Notes: generated by a model not told the origin, from the letters alone. Shown: positions 19,435 through 28,659, numbered from the stretch's first letter. The stretch: DNA of 64,000 nucleotides from Eubacterium uniforme (GCF_900167115.1 NZ_FUXZ01000003.1:62001-126000); one strand, 5' to 3'. Numbers and translations: made by a program.

Positions 19435-19929
19435 TTATGTAAACAACCCTTCACAAAATGCTACTATCTTTTTATTATTCTCTTCATTATCATTTTCCTT
19501 AGGATTAATTAGTATCATTTGCTCTTCAAATTCACTAATTCCAAGTTCTTCTTTTAATTTCGATAATGCTTTATCTCCACCACTTCCTGCCATACATGCA
19601 TAAGCAGCAATCTTCTTACCTTCGAGCGCATCTCTATTCTCATCAATAAATGTCCTTAATGGCGGTGTGAATCTAGCTGCCCAAACCGGAAAACCAAATA
19701 TCACTCTATCATACTCACTAAGATTTACACTATAACTTTCGAGTTCTGGCTTTTCTCCCATCATAGCACTCTTTCCACCCCAGAAAAACTTTGATACTGC
19801 ACCTGTTGGATACTTCTTAACTGGTATTAATTCAAGTAATGTAATATTTTCCTCATCGTAACTCTTTATATTTTCTGCTATATATTTACTATTTCCTTCC
19901 AGTGAATAATAAACTACTAATGTTTTCAT
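19435..19929 (-). CDS. Flavodoxin family protein
   Basis: A 164-residue short flavodoxin. The N-terminal FMN phosphate-binding loop is VVYYSLEGNSKYIAENI, and the second flavin loop contains FGFPVWAARFTPPLRTF. It probably acts as a low-potential electron carrier or a small NAD(P)H-dependent FMN protein in the cytoplasm. The ATG follows AAAGGAGGCGG. It forms its own transcript between the argC terminator and its own terminator. Confidence 0.85.
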   Translation of the reverse strand: MKTLVVYYSLEGNSKYIAENIKSYDEENITLLELIPVKKYPTGAVSKFFWGGKSAMMGEKPELESYSVNLSEYDRVIFGFPVWAARFTPPLRTFIDENRDALEGKKIAAYACMAGSGGDKALSKLKEELGISEFEEQMILINPKENDNEENNKKIVAFCEGLFT

Positions 19930-20036
19930 ATCCGCCTCCTTTAATAACTACCTTGAAAGATAATCATCTTATCTTCTAACCTAGACTTCATATGTATAGA
20001 ATATCACAAATATCTTAAATAATCATTAAATATAAA

Positions 20037-20062
20037 ATGCCACCACATAACTGTGGTGGCAT
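20037..20062 (-). terminator. Intrinsic terminator of argC
   Basis: A perfect 10-bp GC-containing stem (ATGCCACCAC / GTGGTGGCAT) with a 6-nt loop, then TTTTAT on the minus strand. It lies 14 bp after the argC stop. Confidence 0.9.
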
Positions 20063-20076
20063 CATAAGTTTTTATT

Positions 20077-21030
20077 TTATAAAACTAATCCTTTAGCTTC
20101 ATCACAACCTAAAACAACGTTAAGACATTGCATTGCTGCACCTGAAGCTCCTTTCCCAAGGTTATCAAAAATTGCATTAATTAAAATTCTATCTTCATTA
20201 CCTGTAATGTAAATCTTAGCATAATCCTTACCAGACATAGCATTTGCTGAGAAGAATCCATTGGTCTCTGATTCACTACCAAAAGGCATAACTTGAATAA
20301 ACTGTTCACCTTCATAGTAATTTTCAAACTTCTTATGAAGTTCTTCAGGTGTTACTTTTTCTTTTAGCAAATGCGTATAAATTGGCAGTGTAACAATCAT
20401 ACCACTATAATAATCATCAACAACAGGTGTAAATAATGGTTCTCTATCTAAACCTGTAATTGCTTTCATTTCCTTTAAATGCTTATGCTGCTGAGTAAGA
20501 GCATATTCTCTTGGCGCAAATAAATCTTCTGTTTTATCATCTGATTCATAAACAGCAATTGCTTTTTTGCCAGCTCCACTATAACCTGAAAGCGCTGATA
20601 CAGCTACTGGATAATCCGTACCCATAAGGCCCATCTTAATAAGTGGATATACCATCATCATAAATCCTGATGCATAACAACCTGGAACGGCGATTCTCTT
20701 GCTATTCTTAATCTTGTCACGGAACTCCTTATCAAGTTCTGGAAATCCATATGCCCATTCAGGATTAGTTCTATGCGCAGTTGAAGCATCAATAATGCAT
20801 GTATGATTATTATCAGGATCAATCAAACTTACTGCCTCTATAGCTGCTACATCTGGAAGACAAAGAAATGTAACATCAGATGCATTTATTAATTTCTTTC
20901 TTTCTGCTGGATCTTTACGAAGTTCTGGATTAATTGTCAATACTTCAATATCATCCCTAACAGAAATTCTTTCATTTATACGAAGCCCGGTAGTACCTTC
21001 ACTACCATCAATAAAAACTTTAATACTCAT
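20077..21030 (-). CDS. argC: N-acetyl-gamma-glutamyl-phosphate reductase, short (type 2) form
   Basis: A 317-residue ArgC that reduces N-acetylglutamyl-phosphate in arginine synthesis. It belongs to the shorter branch of the family. The NADP loop is IDGSEGTTGLRI, and the catalytic cysteine is in VPGCYASG near residue 117. No other arg gene is nearby. It has its own promoter (21061-21089), an AGGAGG site and a strong terminator, so it is a single-gene unit. Confidence 0.93.
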   Translation of the reverse strand: MSIKVFIDGSEGTTGLRINERISVRDDIEVLTINPELRKDPAERKKLINASDVTFLCLPDVAAIEAVSLIDPDNNHTCIIDASTAHRTNPEWAYGFPELDKEFRDKIKNSKRIAVPGCYASGFMMMVYPLIKMGLMGTDYPVAVSALSGYSGAGKKAIAVYESDDKTEDLFAPREYALTQQHKHLKEMKAITGLDREPLFTPVVDDYYSGMIVTLPIYTHLLKEKVTPEELHKKFENYYEGEQFIQVMPFGSESETNGFFSANAMSGKDYAKIYITGNEDRILINAIFDNLGKGASGAAMQCLNVVLGCDEAKGLVL

Positions 21031-21060
21031 TATTTTTTCCTCCTAAAGTATAACGTAAAT

Positions 21061-21089
21061 ATTATAATATCATAATTTGCTAAATACAA
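21061..21089 (-). promoter_or_regulatory. Predicted sigma-A promoter of argC
   Basis: TTGTAT (-35, 21084-21089), 17-bp spacer, perfect TATAAT (-10, 21061-21066), about 30 bp before the argC ATG. I see no clear ArgR box. Confidence 0.7.
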
Positions 21090-21106
21090 GGGGATTAACA
21101 ATAAAA

Positions 21107-21135
21107 AACCCGAAAGAATAATTATCTTTCGGGTT
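21107..21135 (-). terminator. Intrinsic terminator of pnp
   Basis: A perfect 11-bp stem (AACCCGAAAGA / TCTTTCGGGTT, 7-nt loop) followed by TTTTTT on the minus strand. It is 21 bp after the pnp stop and beside the argC promoter. Confidence 0.93.
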
Positions 21136-21156
21136 AATTTATATTTTATCTAATTT

Positions 21157-23241
21157 CTACTTAGGGCAATCTTTAATTGAAAAGCTGATTCTTCCCATCT
21201 TATCCTTGCCAAGGCAGATACATTTAACTTTATCACCAAGTGTAAGTACATCTTCAACATTCTTAATTCTTTCATTTGAAATCTTAGAAATGTGAACCAT
21301 ACCTTCCTTACCAGGTGCAAATTCGACGAATGCACCGAATTCCTTAATTGATACAACCTTACCTTCGAAGATCTGATCTTTTTCGAAGTCTGTTGTAATG
21401 ATTTCAATGTACTTAATAGCCTTATCCATAGCTTCTTTATCTGTACCACAAACTGATACAGCGCCTTCATCAGTAATGTCAATCTTAACGCCTGTTTCTT
21501 CGATGATAGCGTTGATTGTCTTACCTCTCTGTCCTACAACATCACCAATCTTAGTTGGATCAATCATAATCTGAACAATCTTAGGTGCATATGGGCTAAG
21601 TTCTTTTCTTGGCTCAGCAATTGCTGGCTTCATACATGTATCCATGATGAATAATCTAGCTTCTCTTGTTCTAGCAATAGCGCCTTCAACAATAGGTCTT
21701 GTAAGACCGTGAATCTTAATATCCATCTGAATAGCTGTAATACCATCAGTTGTACCTGTTACCTTAAAGTCCATGTCTCCGAAGAAGTCTTCAAGACCCT
21801 GGATATCTGTAAGAAGAACATAATCATCATCTGTTTCACCAGTCACAAGACCACATGAGATACCTGCAACCATCTTCTTAATTGGGACACCAGCAGCCAT
21901 AAGTGACATACATGATGAACATGTACTAGCCATTGATGTAGAACCATTTGATTCAAATGTTTCTGATACAGTTCTTATTGCATATGGGAATTCTTCCTCT
22001 GATGGAAGAACTGGTAATAATGCTCTTTCAGCAAGTGCACCATGTCCAATTTCTCTACGTCCCGGTCCTCTTGATGGCTTTGTTTCACCAACTGAGTATG
22101 ATGGGAAATTATAATGATGCATATATCTCTTAGCTGTTGTATTTTCATCAAGTCCATCAACCTTCTGAATTTCAGAAAGTGGAGCAAGTGTACATACATT
22201 ACAGATCTGAGTTTGTCCTCTAGTAAACATAGCTGAACCATGTACTCTAGGGATTAAATCAACTTCTGCAGCAAGAGGTCTAATCTGGTTCATAGCTCTA
22301 CCATCAGGTCTCTTACCATCCTTTAAGATCATCTTACGAACTGTCTTCTTTTCATACTGGTAAATAGCTTCACCAAGTACTGCAAGCCATTCTTCATTCT
22401 CAGCAAATGCTTCTTCTAACTTTTCAGTAATTGCCTTGATGTTTTCTTCTCTAGCCTGCTTTTCATCAGTAAATACTGCGTTCTCCATCTCTTCCTGAGG
22501 AACGATTTCCTTAATAGCAGCGAAAAGTTCTTCTGGAATTGCACAACTTTCATATGTGTGCTTTTCTTTACCAACTTCAGCAACAATCTGCTCGATGAAA
22601 GCAATGACTGTCTGGTTAATATCATGAGCCATATAAATAGCTTCAATCATCTTATCTTCAGGGATTTCATTAGCACCAGCTTCAATCATGATTACCTTTT
22701 CCTTAGTTGAAGCTACTGTTAGCTTAAGATCTCCATCCTTCCAATCCTTCTGGCTTGGGTTAATTATAAACTGACCATCAATCATACCTACCTGTGTCAT
22801 AGCACATGGGCCATCGAATGGAATATCTGAAATACATGTTGCGATAGCTGAACCTAACATAGCAACAAGTTCTGGTCTACATTCAGGATCAACTGACATA
22901 ACCATGTTATTAAGAGCTACGTCATTTCTATAATCCTTAGGGAATAAAGGTCTCATAGGTCTGTCAATTACACGAGCTGTAAGAATTGAGTTCTCTGAAG
23001 CCTTACCCTCTCTCTTATTAAATCCTCCAGGGATTTTACCAACAGCGTACATCTTCTCTTCAAATTCTACTGAAAGTGGGAAGAAGTCAACACCTTCTCT
23101 AGGCTTATCTGAAGCTGTTGCAGTTGATAACACACAAGTGTCACCATAAAACATCATAGCTGCGCCATTAGCCTGTGCAGCAACTTTGCCGATTTCAACT
23201 TTTAAAGTTCTACCAGCAAGATCCATTGTAAATGTTTTCAT
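21157..23241 (-). CDS. pnp: Polyribonucleotide nucleotidyltransferase (PNPase)
   Basis: A phosphorolytic 3'-5' exoribonuclease of about 694 residues. It has two RNase PH domains, the second carrying FESNGSTSMAS and the DxxxD active-site region. A KH domain (GDVVGQRGKTINAI) and an S1 domain at the C-terminus (GKVVSIKEFGAFVEF) follow. An upstream in-frame start 13 codons earlier has no ribosome site; the ATG at 23241 follows AAAGGAGAATGAT and matches the family N-terminus. It lies downstream of rpsO, as in most bacteria. Confidence 0.95.
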   Translation of the reverse strand: MKTFTMDLAGRTLKVEIGKVAAQANGAAMMFYGDTCVLSTATASDKPREGVDFFPLSVEFEEKMYAVGKIPGGFNKREGKASENSILTARVIDRPMRPLFPKDYRNDVALNNMVMSVDPECRPELVAMLGSAIATCISDIPFDGPCAMTQVGMIDGQFIINPSQKDWKDGDLKLTVASTKEKVIMIEAGANEIPEDKMIEAIYMAHDINQTVIAFIEQIVAEVGKEKHTYESCAIPEELFAAIKEIVPQEEMENAVFTDEKQAREENIKAITEKLEEAFAENEEWLAVLGEAIYQYEKKTVRKMILKDGKRPDGRAMNQIRPLAAEVDLIPRVHGSAMFTRGQTQICNVCTLAPLSEIQKVDGLDENTTAKRYMHHYNFPSYSVGETKPSRGPGRREIGHGALAERALLPVLPSEEEFPYAIRTVSETFESNGSTSMASTCSSCMSLMAAGVPIKKMVAGISCGLVTGETDDDYVLLTDIQGLEDFFGDMDFKVTGTTDGITAIQMDIKIHGLTRPIVEGAIARTREARLFIMDTCMKPAIAEPRKELSPYAPKIVQIMIDPTKIGDVVGQRGKTINAIIEETGVKIDITDEGAVSVCGTDKEAMDKAIKYIEIITTDFEKDQIFEGKVVSIKEFGAFVEFAPGKEGMVHISKISNERIKNVEDVLTLGDKVKCICLGKDKMGRISFSIKDCPK

Positions 23242-23298
23242 ATCATTCTCCTTTAAAATATATTTAAATCTGGAAAACATTTATAAGGATTTGATGTA

Positions 23299-23382
23299 CC
23301 GAAACTACTGAAGAAATCATACTAATACATATTAATCAGTATTATCTTTCATACACTATTATGAGTTCTTCAGTGGTCTCGG
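23299..23382 (-). promoter_or_regulatory. Long stem-loop in the pnp 5' leader (candidate autoregulatory/RNase III site)
   Basis: Two 17-nt arms (23299-23315 and 23366-23382) pair with one mismatch and one G-U, enclosing about 50 nt. The structure lies between the rpsO terminator and the pnp ATG. In E. coli, PNPase autoregulates through an RNase III-cleaved leader duplex. A comparable arrangement here is inference, but the pairing is directly visible. Confidence 0.55.
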
Positions 23383-23468
23383 GAATTTCCTTATATGTTT
23401 TCCAAGATTATAATCTTTGGTTTACATAATATTTTTCAAGACTAATTTTGTAAAAAATTCAAATACAA

Positions 23469-23500
23469 CAATAGACCGGATAGTTCTACCCAGTCTATTG
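23469..23500 (-). terminator. Intrinsic terminator of rpsO
   Basis: A hairpin of about 14 bp (two G-U pairs) with arms starting CAATAGAC and ending GTCTATTG, GAAC loop, then a T-rich tract. It lies 11 bp after the rpsO stop. Confidence 0.8.
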
Positions 23501-23511
23501 TTAATTTTATA

Positions 23512-23778
23512 TTACTTTCTGATACCGAGCTTAGTAATAAGTTCACGATATCCTTCAAGATTATCTGCCTTATAATATGCAAGTAAACCTCTTCTCTTAC
23601 CTACCATCTTAAGAAGACCTCTTCTTGAATGATGATCCTTTGGGTTTTCCTTAAGGTGTTCTGTAAGTTCTTTGATTCTGTATGTAAGAATTGCGATTTG
23701 TACTTCAGGTGAACCTGTATCGCCTTCCTTTCTACCATACTCTTTAATGATTTCTGCTTTCTTTTCTGATGTAATCAT
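23512..23778 (-). CDS. rpsO: 30S ribosomal protein S15
   Basis: An 88-residue S15, which binds 16S rRNA helices 20-22 early in 30S assembly. Conserved motifs include [29 protein letters not shown] and KRRGLLAYY. Start, length and the AGGAGGAAAGAATA ribosome site are standard. A structured leader precedes it and its own terminator follows, separating it from pnp. Confidence 0.98.
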   Translation of the reverse strand: MITSEKKAEIIKEYGRKEGDTGSPEVQIAILTYRIKELTEHLKENPKDHHSRRGLLKMVGKRRGLLAYYKADNLEGYRELITKLGIRK

Positions 23779-23807
23779 TATTCTTTCCTCCTAATAATAA
23801 TATTTCG

Positions 23808-23853
23808 CCAAATACTAAAGAATCGGTTGGAGTATCCAAATCCTTTGTATTGG
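23808..23853 (-). promoter_or_regulatory. rpsO leader: Candidate S15 autoregulatory leader RNA
   Basis: On the minus strand an outer stem pairs CCAATACAAAGGA with the stretch ending UAGUAUUUGG, with two single-base bulges. It encloses an inner UUGGA-UAC-UCCAA hairpin. The structure ends about 20 nt before the rpsO ribosome site. S15 represses its own mRNA through leader structures in several bacterial groups; whether this is one of those classes needs a covariance-model check. Confidence 0.45.
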
Positions 23854-23917
23854 TTTATGTGATTTCACACACCTAAATAATATAACACTTTTCCCAATAA
23901 AAAGCAAGTCTAAATTA

Positions 23918-23954
23918 AAATGTTACGGTAAGTCTCATACTAACCGTAACATTT
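23918..23954 (-). terminator. Intrinsic terminator of the Na+/phosphate cotransporter gene
   Basis: A perfect 12-bp stem (AAATGTTACGGT and its complement, 13-nt loop) followed by a T-rich run, 5 bp after the stop codon. Confidence 0.88.
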
Positions 23955-23959
23955 TATAT

Positions 23960-25636
23960 CTATGCATTCTGTAATTTTTCTTCTACACTATCTTCATCAT
24001 CTTCAAAAATAGCATAAGCGATATTAATTGAATGGTCACCCACACGTTCGAAGTTAGAAACTAAATCACTATAAATAGCTGACTTCGGAGAACAAGTTCC
24101 TTCTGTCATACGTTTTACATGATTCTTTTCAAGTTGTACCTCTAATCCGTCAATTTCATCTTCAAGTAACTGTATTTCTAAAAGGTGTGTTTTTTCTTTA
24201 TTAACAAATGCCTCAAGTGACAATTTAAGTAAATTTTTCACCTTATTATACATTCCAGTAAGTTCTGAAACACCTACTTCTGAAAAATGAATGTCATCTT
24301 TCACTCTAGTCTGAGCAAATTCTGCAATATTCTCAGCATGATCGCCAATACGCTCTATATCGCTTACAACATGGAAATATCCATCAATATATTTTGCATC
24401 ATTAATAGGCATATCTGTCTGAGCTATCTTAACCAAGTAATTTGTAATTTCCTTACTAAGATAGTCAATCTGCTTTTCAGTCTCATATACTTCATCAATT
24501 TTTGATAAATCTTTTGATATCAATGCATCAAATGCTCTATCAAGATTCTCTATCGCATGTACACCCATACGATTAATCTCTCTTGTAGCCTGAAGTACAC
24601 AAGTCGTTGGAAGGATAGCTGCCCCCCTATTAATGTACTTAAGTTCACAAGGTTCAATTTCCTTATCAGCACCTTTGATTATTGTTTCTGATAATTTAAC
24701 AATATACTTTGCTATCGGAAATGCAACAATCATCTGTGCCACCTTGATGGTTAACTGTGAGTTAGCAACTGCTCTTGACATCTGATATTTTCCACTTCCG
24801 TTTGAAATATCCATGATAAAACTATTAAATTTATCACCAAATACCATAAATACAAAAGCAAAAACAAGTGCCGTTATTGCATTATATAAAACGTCTGACA
24901 ACGCAGCTCTCTTTGCATTTTTATTACCTTGTAATGATGCTAAAACAGCTGGTGTTGTTGCACCAATGTTTGATCCAAGAATAAAATAATTTGCTGTAGT
25001 TAGATTAGTAAAGATACCAGATGCTGCCATACCAATCACAATACCAACAGCTGCTGATGAACTTTGTAAAACTCCAGTAATTAATAGACCAATACCAATT
25101 GCTGCAACTGGATTATTTACTGAGTTAATTGCATCTACAACACTTGGTAAATCCTCTAATCTTGCCATAGAGCTCTTAAGTGTACTCATACCAAAGAACA
25201 ATACCCCAAAACCGAATAATACTTCACCAACATTTTTTACCATAGGCTTCTTCATGAAGTTAATCATAATAACACCGACAAGAATAAATATTGGAGCAAC
25301 TGCATCTAACTTAAATGATACCAACTGACCTGTTACAGCTGTACCTACATTGGCACCAATAATAGGACCAATTGCCTGATAAATACTTAATAATCCTGAA
25401 TTAACAAAACTAGTTACCATGACAGTTGTAGCTGACGATGACTGAATTACCGCTGTGAAAATCACGCCAACCGCAACACCTATACCGGTATTCTTAGTAC
25501 ACCAATTAAGAATATCCTTCATCTTCGAGCCAGCAACCTTTTCAAGCCCTACACTCATAAGTTTCATACCATACAGGAAAAACCCAAGTCCTGCACAAAG
25601 TCCTAAAATCATTGCTGAAATAGCTGAATTACCCAT
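23960..25636 (-). CDS. Na+/phosphate cotransporter family protein with PhoU-like domain
   Basis: A 558-residue membrane protein. Two inverted NptA/Na_Pi_cotrans repeats carry the family glutamine-serine motifs VIQSSSATTVM and VLQSSSAAVGI, with about eight spans up to residue 330. The C-terminal region (about 345-545) is a PhoU-like helical bundle with metal-ligand-type ERIGDHAENIAE and ERVGDHSINIA repeats. It probably imports or exports phosphate with Na+. A hairpin sits between the ribosome site (25664-25672) and the ATG; see findings. Confidence 0.9.
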   Translation of the reverse strand: MGNSAISAMILGLCAGLGFFLYGMKLMSVGLEKVAGSKMKDILNWCTKNTGIGVAVGVIFTAVIQSSSATTVMVTSFVNSGLLSIYQAIGPIIGANVGTAVTGQLVSFKLDAVAPIFILVGVIMINFMKKPMVKNVGEVLFGFGVLFFGMSTLKSSMARLEDLPSVVDAINSVNNPVAAIGIGLLITGVLQSSSAAVGIVIGMAASGIFTNLTTANYFILGSNIGATTPAVLASLQGNKNAKRAALSDVLYNAITALVFAFVFMVFGDKFNSFIMDISNGSGKYQMSRAVANSQLTIKVAQMIVAFPIAKYIVKLSETIIKGADKEIEPCELKYINRGAAILPTTCVLQATREINRMGVHAIENLDRAFDALISKDLSKIDEVYETEKQIDYLSKEITNYLVKIAQTDMPINDAKYIDGYFHVVSDIERIGDHAENIAEFAQTRVKDDIHFSEVGVSELTGMYNKVKNLLKLSLEAFVNKEKTHLLEIQLLEDEIDGLEVQLEKNHVKRMTEGTCSPKSAIYSDLVSNFERVGDHSINIAYAIFEDDEDSVEEKLQNA

Positions 25637-25648
25637 TTTTAATTTTTC

Positions 25649-25672
25649 GCAGATAAAATCTGCTCCTCCTTA
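25649..25672 (-). promoter_or_regulatory. Ribosome site separated from its start codon by a hairpin
   Basis: A strong AAGGAGGAG (25664-25672) is followed directly by a perfect GCAGAT-TTT-ATCTGC hairpin (25649-25663), then 12 nt to the ATG at 25636. The linear spacing is far too long, and folding the hairpin restores a usable distance. No better in-frame start is visible. Confidence 0.5.
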
Positions 25673-25715
25673 AGCTTAATCAATCTGATAGATTCTTACA
25701 TAATTCATTAATCAT

Positions 25716-26627
25716 TTATAGAATCATATTTCTAACTATACTCATATCTTTATCAACCTGTGTCTTTAACTCATCTAGATTATCAAACTTTTTTTCAGGT
25801 CTAATAAAATCATAAAGTTTAATCTCTACTATCTTATCGTATAAGTCCAGATTAACATCAAAAATATGTGTTTCAACCCCTAATTTTTCCTTACTCGAAA
25901 CTGTTGGTTTTCTACCAATATTCGTAATACCCTTATACTCTTCTTTTCCAATCACAACGGTCGAAGCATATACGCCAAACGGTGGTAATATCTTATTCTC
26001 ATCCGGTATGACATTTACTGTTGGCATCTTCATACCTGTACCAATGTGATTTCCGTGTTCAACAACTCCTATAAAGGAGAACTTAGAGAGCAACATCTCA
26101 TTAGCCTTTTTTATTTCCCCAGTCACTATACACTCCCTAATTCTTGAACTTGATACTTCACCATGTTCATATATGATTTTTTTTAAACTTATAATTTCAA
26201 ATCGATTATAATTGTGTTCTTTTAAGTATTCAACGTTTCCTATTCGATTTTTTCCAAATCTAAAATCATCACCACAAACAAAACAAATAGTATCTAGTTT
26301 ATCAATAAGTATTTTTTTTACAAAATCCTCTGCACTCATCATAAGAAAATCCTTAACATCTTCAATCATAATAAGCACATCGATATCCTGCATTTCAAAA
26401 AATCTTATTTTTTCATCCTGAGTTAATATCATTTTAACGTCATTATCGCCAAGTACATTTCCCGGCATATCAGCAAATGTTATAACAACAAGATTTGTAT
26501 CAGCTTTCTTTTTTTCCTTCATTTTTCTGACGATTTCTCTATGTCCCATATGAAGGCCATCAAACTTTCCAACTGACACTATTGATTTTTCTAATTTAAC
26601 ATCTGTTAAGTTCTTATATATTTTCAT
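25716..26627 (-). CDS. ribF: Bifunctional riboflavin kinase / FAD synthetase
   Basis: A 303-residue RibF that makes FMN and FAD. The N-terminal nucleotidyltransferase domain has GKFDGLHMGH and the ISSxR-like SSSRIRE motif. The C-terminal flavokinase domain has MPTVNV (the PTxN motif) and ends near residue 300. It lies 70 bp downstream of truB, the usual Firmicutes neighbour, as the last gene of the nusA-infB transcription unit. Confidence 0.95.
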   Translation of the reverse strand: MKIYKNLTDVKLEKSIVSVGKFDGLHMGHREIVRKMKEKKKADTNLVVITFADMPGNVLGDNDVKMILTQDEKIRFFEMQDIDVLIMIEDVKDFLMMSAEDFVKKILIDKLDTICFVCGDDFRFGKNRIGNVEYLKEHNYNRFEIISLKKIIYEHGEVSSSRIRECIVTGEIKKANEMLLSKFSFIGVVEHGNHIGTGMKMPTVNVIPDENKILPPFGVYASTVVIGKEEYKGITNIGRKPTVSSKEKLGVETHIFDVNLDLYDKIVEIKLYDFIRPEKKFDNLDELKTQVDKDMSIVRNMIL

Positions 26628-26697
26628 TCTACATCCACTGTCTAGATTACCACAAAATCAGTTATTTTTTCAATAAGTTTTAAAAATTGTTAGATTT

Positions 26698-27657
26698 TTA
26701 AGTAAACATTTTATATGGTTTTAAAAAACCGTTTTCTTTTTTATACAACCCAATCAACTTATCATTTGAATCATATATTCTATAATAATTCTCTTTTATT
26801 TTAATAAAAGACTCACTTTTTACTTTTGTATCTGTATTATTCTTAACAAGTACACTCATATCTATTATTCTAGAATCAATCAAACTTTGAATTTCTAACT
26901 TATTGCCATTTACTACCAATTTGTCATATTCTTTAATAACTTTTATTTTCTCGTATATATTTAACATATCCTCAATTGAAGTAACAAATTCTTTTTCATT
27001 CTTAACCATTTCCTCAATTTCAGATAGTTTATATGCATCTTCAATACAAAAGCTTGATACTTTTGTCCTTATAAGTTCATCCATGCATCCACCAACACCA
27101 AGTTTCTCACCTATGTCCCTGCAAAGAGATCTAATATATGTTCCCTTTGAGCAAGTTACAGTAAAAACTATTTTCGGCAAATCCACTATACTCACATTAA
27201 CATCAAGTATTTCCACTTTCCTTGGCTTTCTTTCAATTTCTTTTCCTTCTCTAGCAAGCTCATAAAGTTTTTTACCATTCACTTTAAGAGCACTATACAT
27301 TGGAGGAACTTGATTATACTCACCAACAAATGACTTTATTACTTCAATGATTTTTTCCTTATCAAGCTTTTTTACTTCATCTTCAGAAGTTATTCTCTTA
27401 ACTTCTCCAGTCATATCCTCAGTATCACTAGTAACACCAAGTATTATTGTTGCCTTATAAGTTTTCTCTTTATCAGTTAACAACTCGCACAACTTAGTGG
27501 CATTCCCAAGACATACTGGTAGCACTCCCACAGCTTGTGGATCAAGCGTTCCTGTATGTCCTATTTTCTTTTGTTTTAAAATGCCTCTTAACTTTGCAAC
27601 AACATCATGACTAGTAAAGTCTTTTTCTTTATACACATTTACTATTCCGTTTATCAT
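26698..27657 (-). CDS. truB: tRNA pseudouridine-55 synthase
   Basis: A 319-residue enzyme that makes the universal T-loop pseudouridine. The catalytic aspartate lies in GHTGTLDPQAVGVLP. The KTYKA, VPPMYSALKVNGKKLYELAR and GTYIRSLCRDIG motifs are intact. A short C-terminal domain follows (about 240-319). Its ATG overlaps the nrnA stop as ATGA. Confidence 0.96.
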   Translation of the reverse strand: MINGIVNVYKEKDFTSHDVVAKLRGILKQKKIGHTGTLDPQAVGVLPVCLGNATKLCELLTDKEKTYKATIILGVTSDTEDMTGEVKRITSEDEVKKLDKEKIIEVIKSFVGEYNQVPPMYSALKVNGKKLYELAREGKEIERKPRKVEILDVNVSIVDLPKIVFTVTCSKGTYIRSLCRDIGEKLGVGGCMDELIRTKVSSFCIEDAYKLSEIEEMVKNEKEFVTSIEDMLNIYEKIKVIKEYDKLVVNGNKLEIQSLIDSRIIDMSVLVKNNTDTKVKSESFIKIKENYYRIYDSNDKLIGLYKKENGFLKPYKMFT

Positions 27658-28604
27658 ATCTGTAATTCAATTTGCTCTGTAATATTATTTACAATGTCAT
27701 GCATTGTTCCATTCATGGTAAATCCTGCAGCTCTAATATGTCCACCACCGCCAAAGTGAACGGCTATTTTACTTACGTCAACATATCTCTTTGAGCGAAG
27801 ACTCACCTTGAATTCTAAATCTCCTGTTTCATATAAGAATATTGCACATTCTGTTCCCTTGGTAAGACGTAACTGATCAACAACACCATCCATGTCTTCC
27901 TTACCCACGTTATAAAAATCCATGAGTTTTTTTGTACAATAACCAAGTATGCACTTTCCATCCATCAAAAGCATGCTTTCAAGAAGAATTCTACCCATTA
28001 TCTGATTCTGTCTATATGTTTTTTCATAAAAGGCTCCATCGATAATAGCTGTTGTATCAACACCAAAATCAAGAAGTCTTCCTGCTTTCTCCATGGTTTT
28101 TCTACTAGTCTGTTCATATTTAAACACACCAGAATCTGTAACCATACCAAGATAAAGTGCTTCAGCAATATCCTTATTTATTTTATCAATATCTAATAAA
28201 TCAAAAATGACTTCACATGCTGAACTAGCTTTAGCATCAAGTACTACTTCATCGGCGTAATATTCATTACTAATATGATGATCAATACAAATTGTTTTCT
28301 TTGCACTTTCAAAGTACTTAATACCATAACCAAGTCTATCCAAACTACTAGAATCAACTGCAATAAATAAATCATAAACCTTATCGCTTTTATCATTATT
28401 AGTTATTTCATCACTGCCTTTTATAAAGTGAAACTTGTCTGGATAATCTTCTAAATAAACATCAACATCAACATCTTTATAGTTTAATTTTATATAATTA
28501 TATATTGATAATGAACTACCAATACAATCACCATCCGGATGAATATGTCCTGCTATTCCAACACTTTTTGCATTTTCAAGATTTTTAATTAATATATCAT
28601 TCAT
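27654..28604 (-). CDS. nrnA: DHH/DHHA1 phosphoesterase NrnA (nanoRNase / pAp phosphatase)
   Basis: A 316-residue cytoplasmic phosphoesterase that degrades oligoribonucleotides of 2-5 nt, and often 3'-phosphoadenosine-5'-phosphate. Metal motifs are GHIHPDGDCIGSS, AVDSSS and CIDHH. The C-terminal DHHA1 substrate domain has GGGGHIRAAGF. It lies between rbfA and truB as in most Clostridia. Confidence 0.93.
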   Translation of the reverse strand: MNDILIKNLENAKSVGIAGHIHPDGDCIGSSLSIYNYIKLNYKDVDVDVYLEDYPDKFHFIKGSDEITNNDKSDKVYDLFIAVDSSSLDRLGYGIKYFESAKKTICIDHHISNEYYADEVVLDAKASSACEVIFDLLDIDKINKDIAEALYLGMVTDSGVFKYEQTSRKTMEKAGRLLDFGVDTTAIIDGAFYEKTYRQNQIMGRILLESMLLMDGKCILGYCTKKLMDFYNVGKEDMDGVVDQLRLTKGTECAIFLYETGDLEFKVSLRSKRYVDVSKIAVHFGGGGHIRAAGFTMNGTMHDIVNNITEQIELQI

Positions 28605-28635
28605 ATTAATTCCTCATAATAATCCTAACAATCAC

Positions 28636-28656
28636 TTAGTATCGATTTGATACTAA
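28636..28656 (-). repeat. Intercistronic palindrome between rbfA and nrnA
   Basis: A perfect 8-bp inverted repeat (TTAGTATC / GATACTAA, 5-nt loop) lies 4 bp after the rbfA stop inside an otherwise tightly packed operon. There is no T-tract. It shares its core with the hairpins at 10770 and 58492. Confidence 0.6.
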
Positions 28657-28659
28657 CTT

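Noticed and set aside
23395-23425. AAGATTATAATCTT palindrome overlapping a TATAAT near the pnp leader as an operator
   Set aside because: No matching -35 at normal spacing was found, and short AT-rich palindromes are common here.
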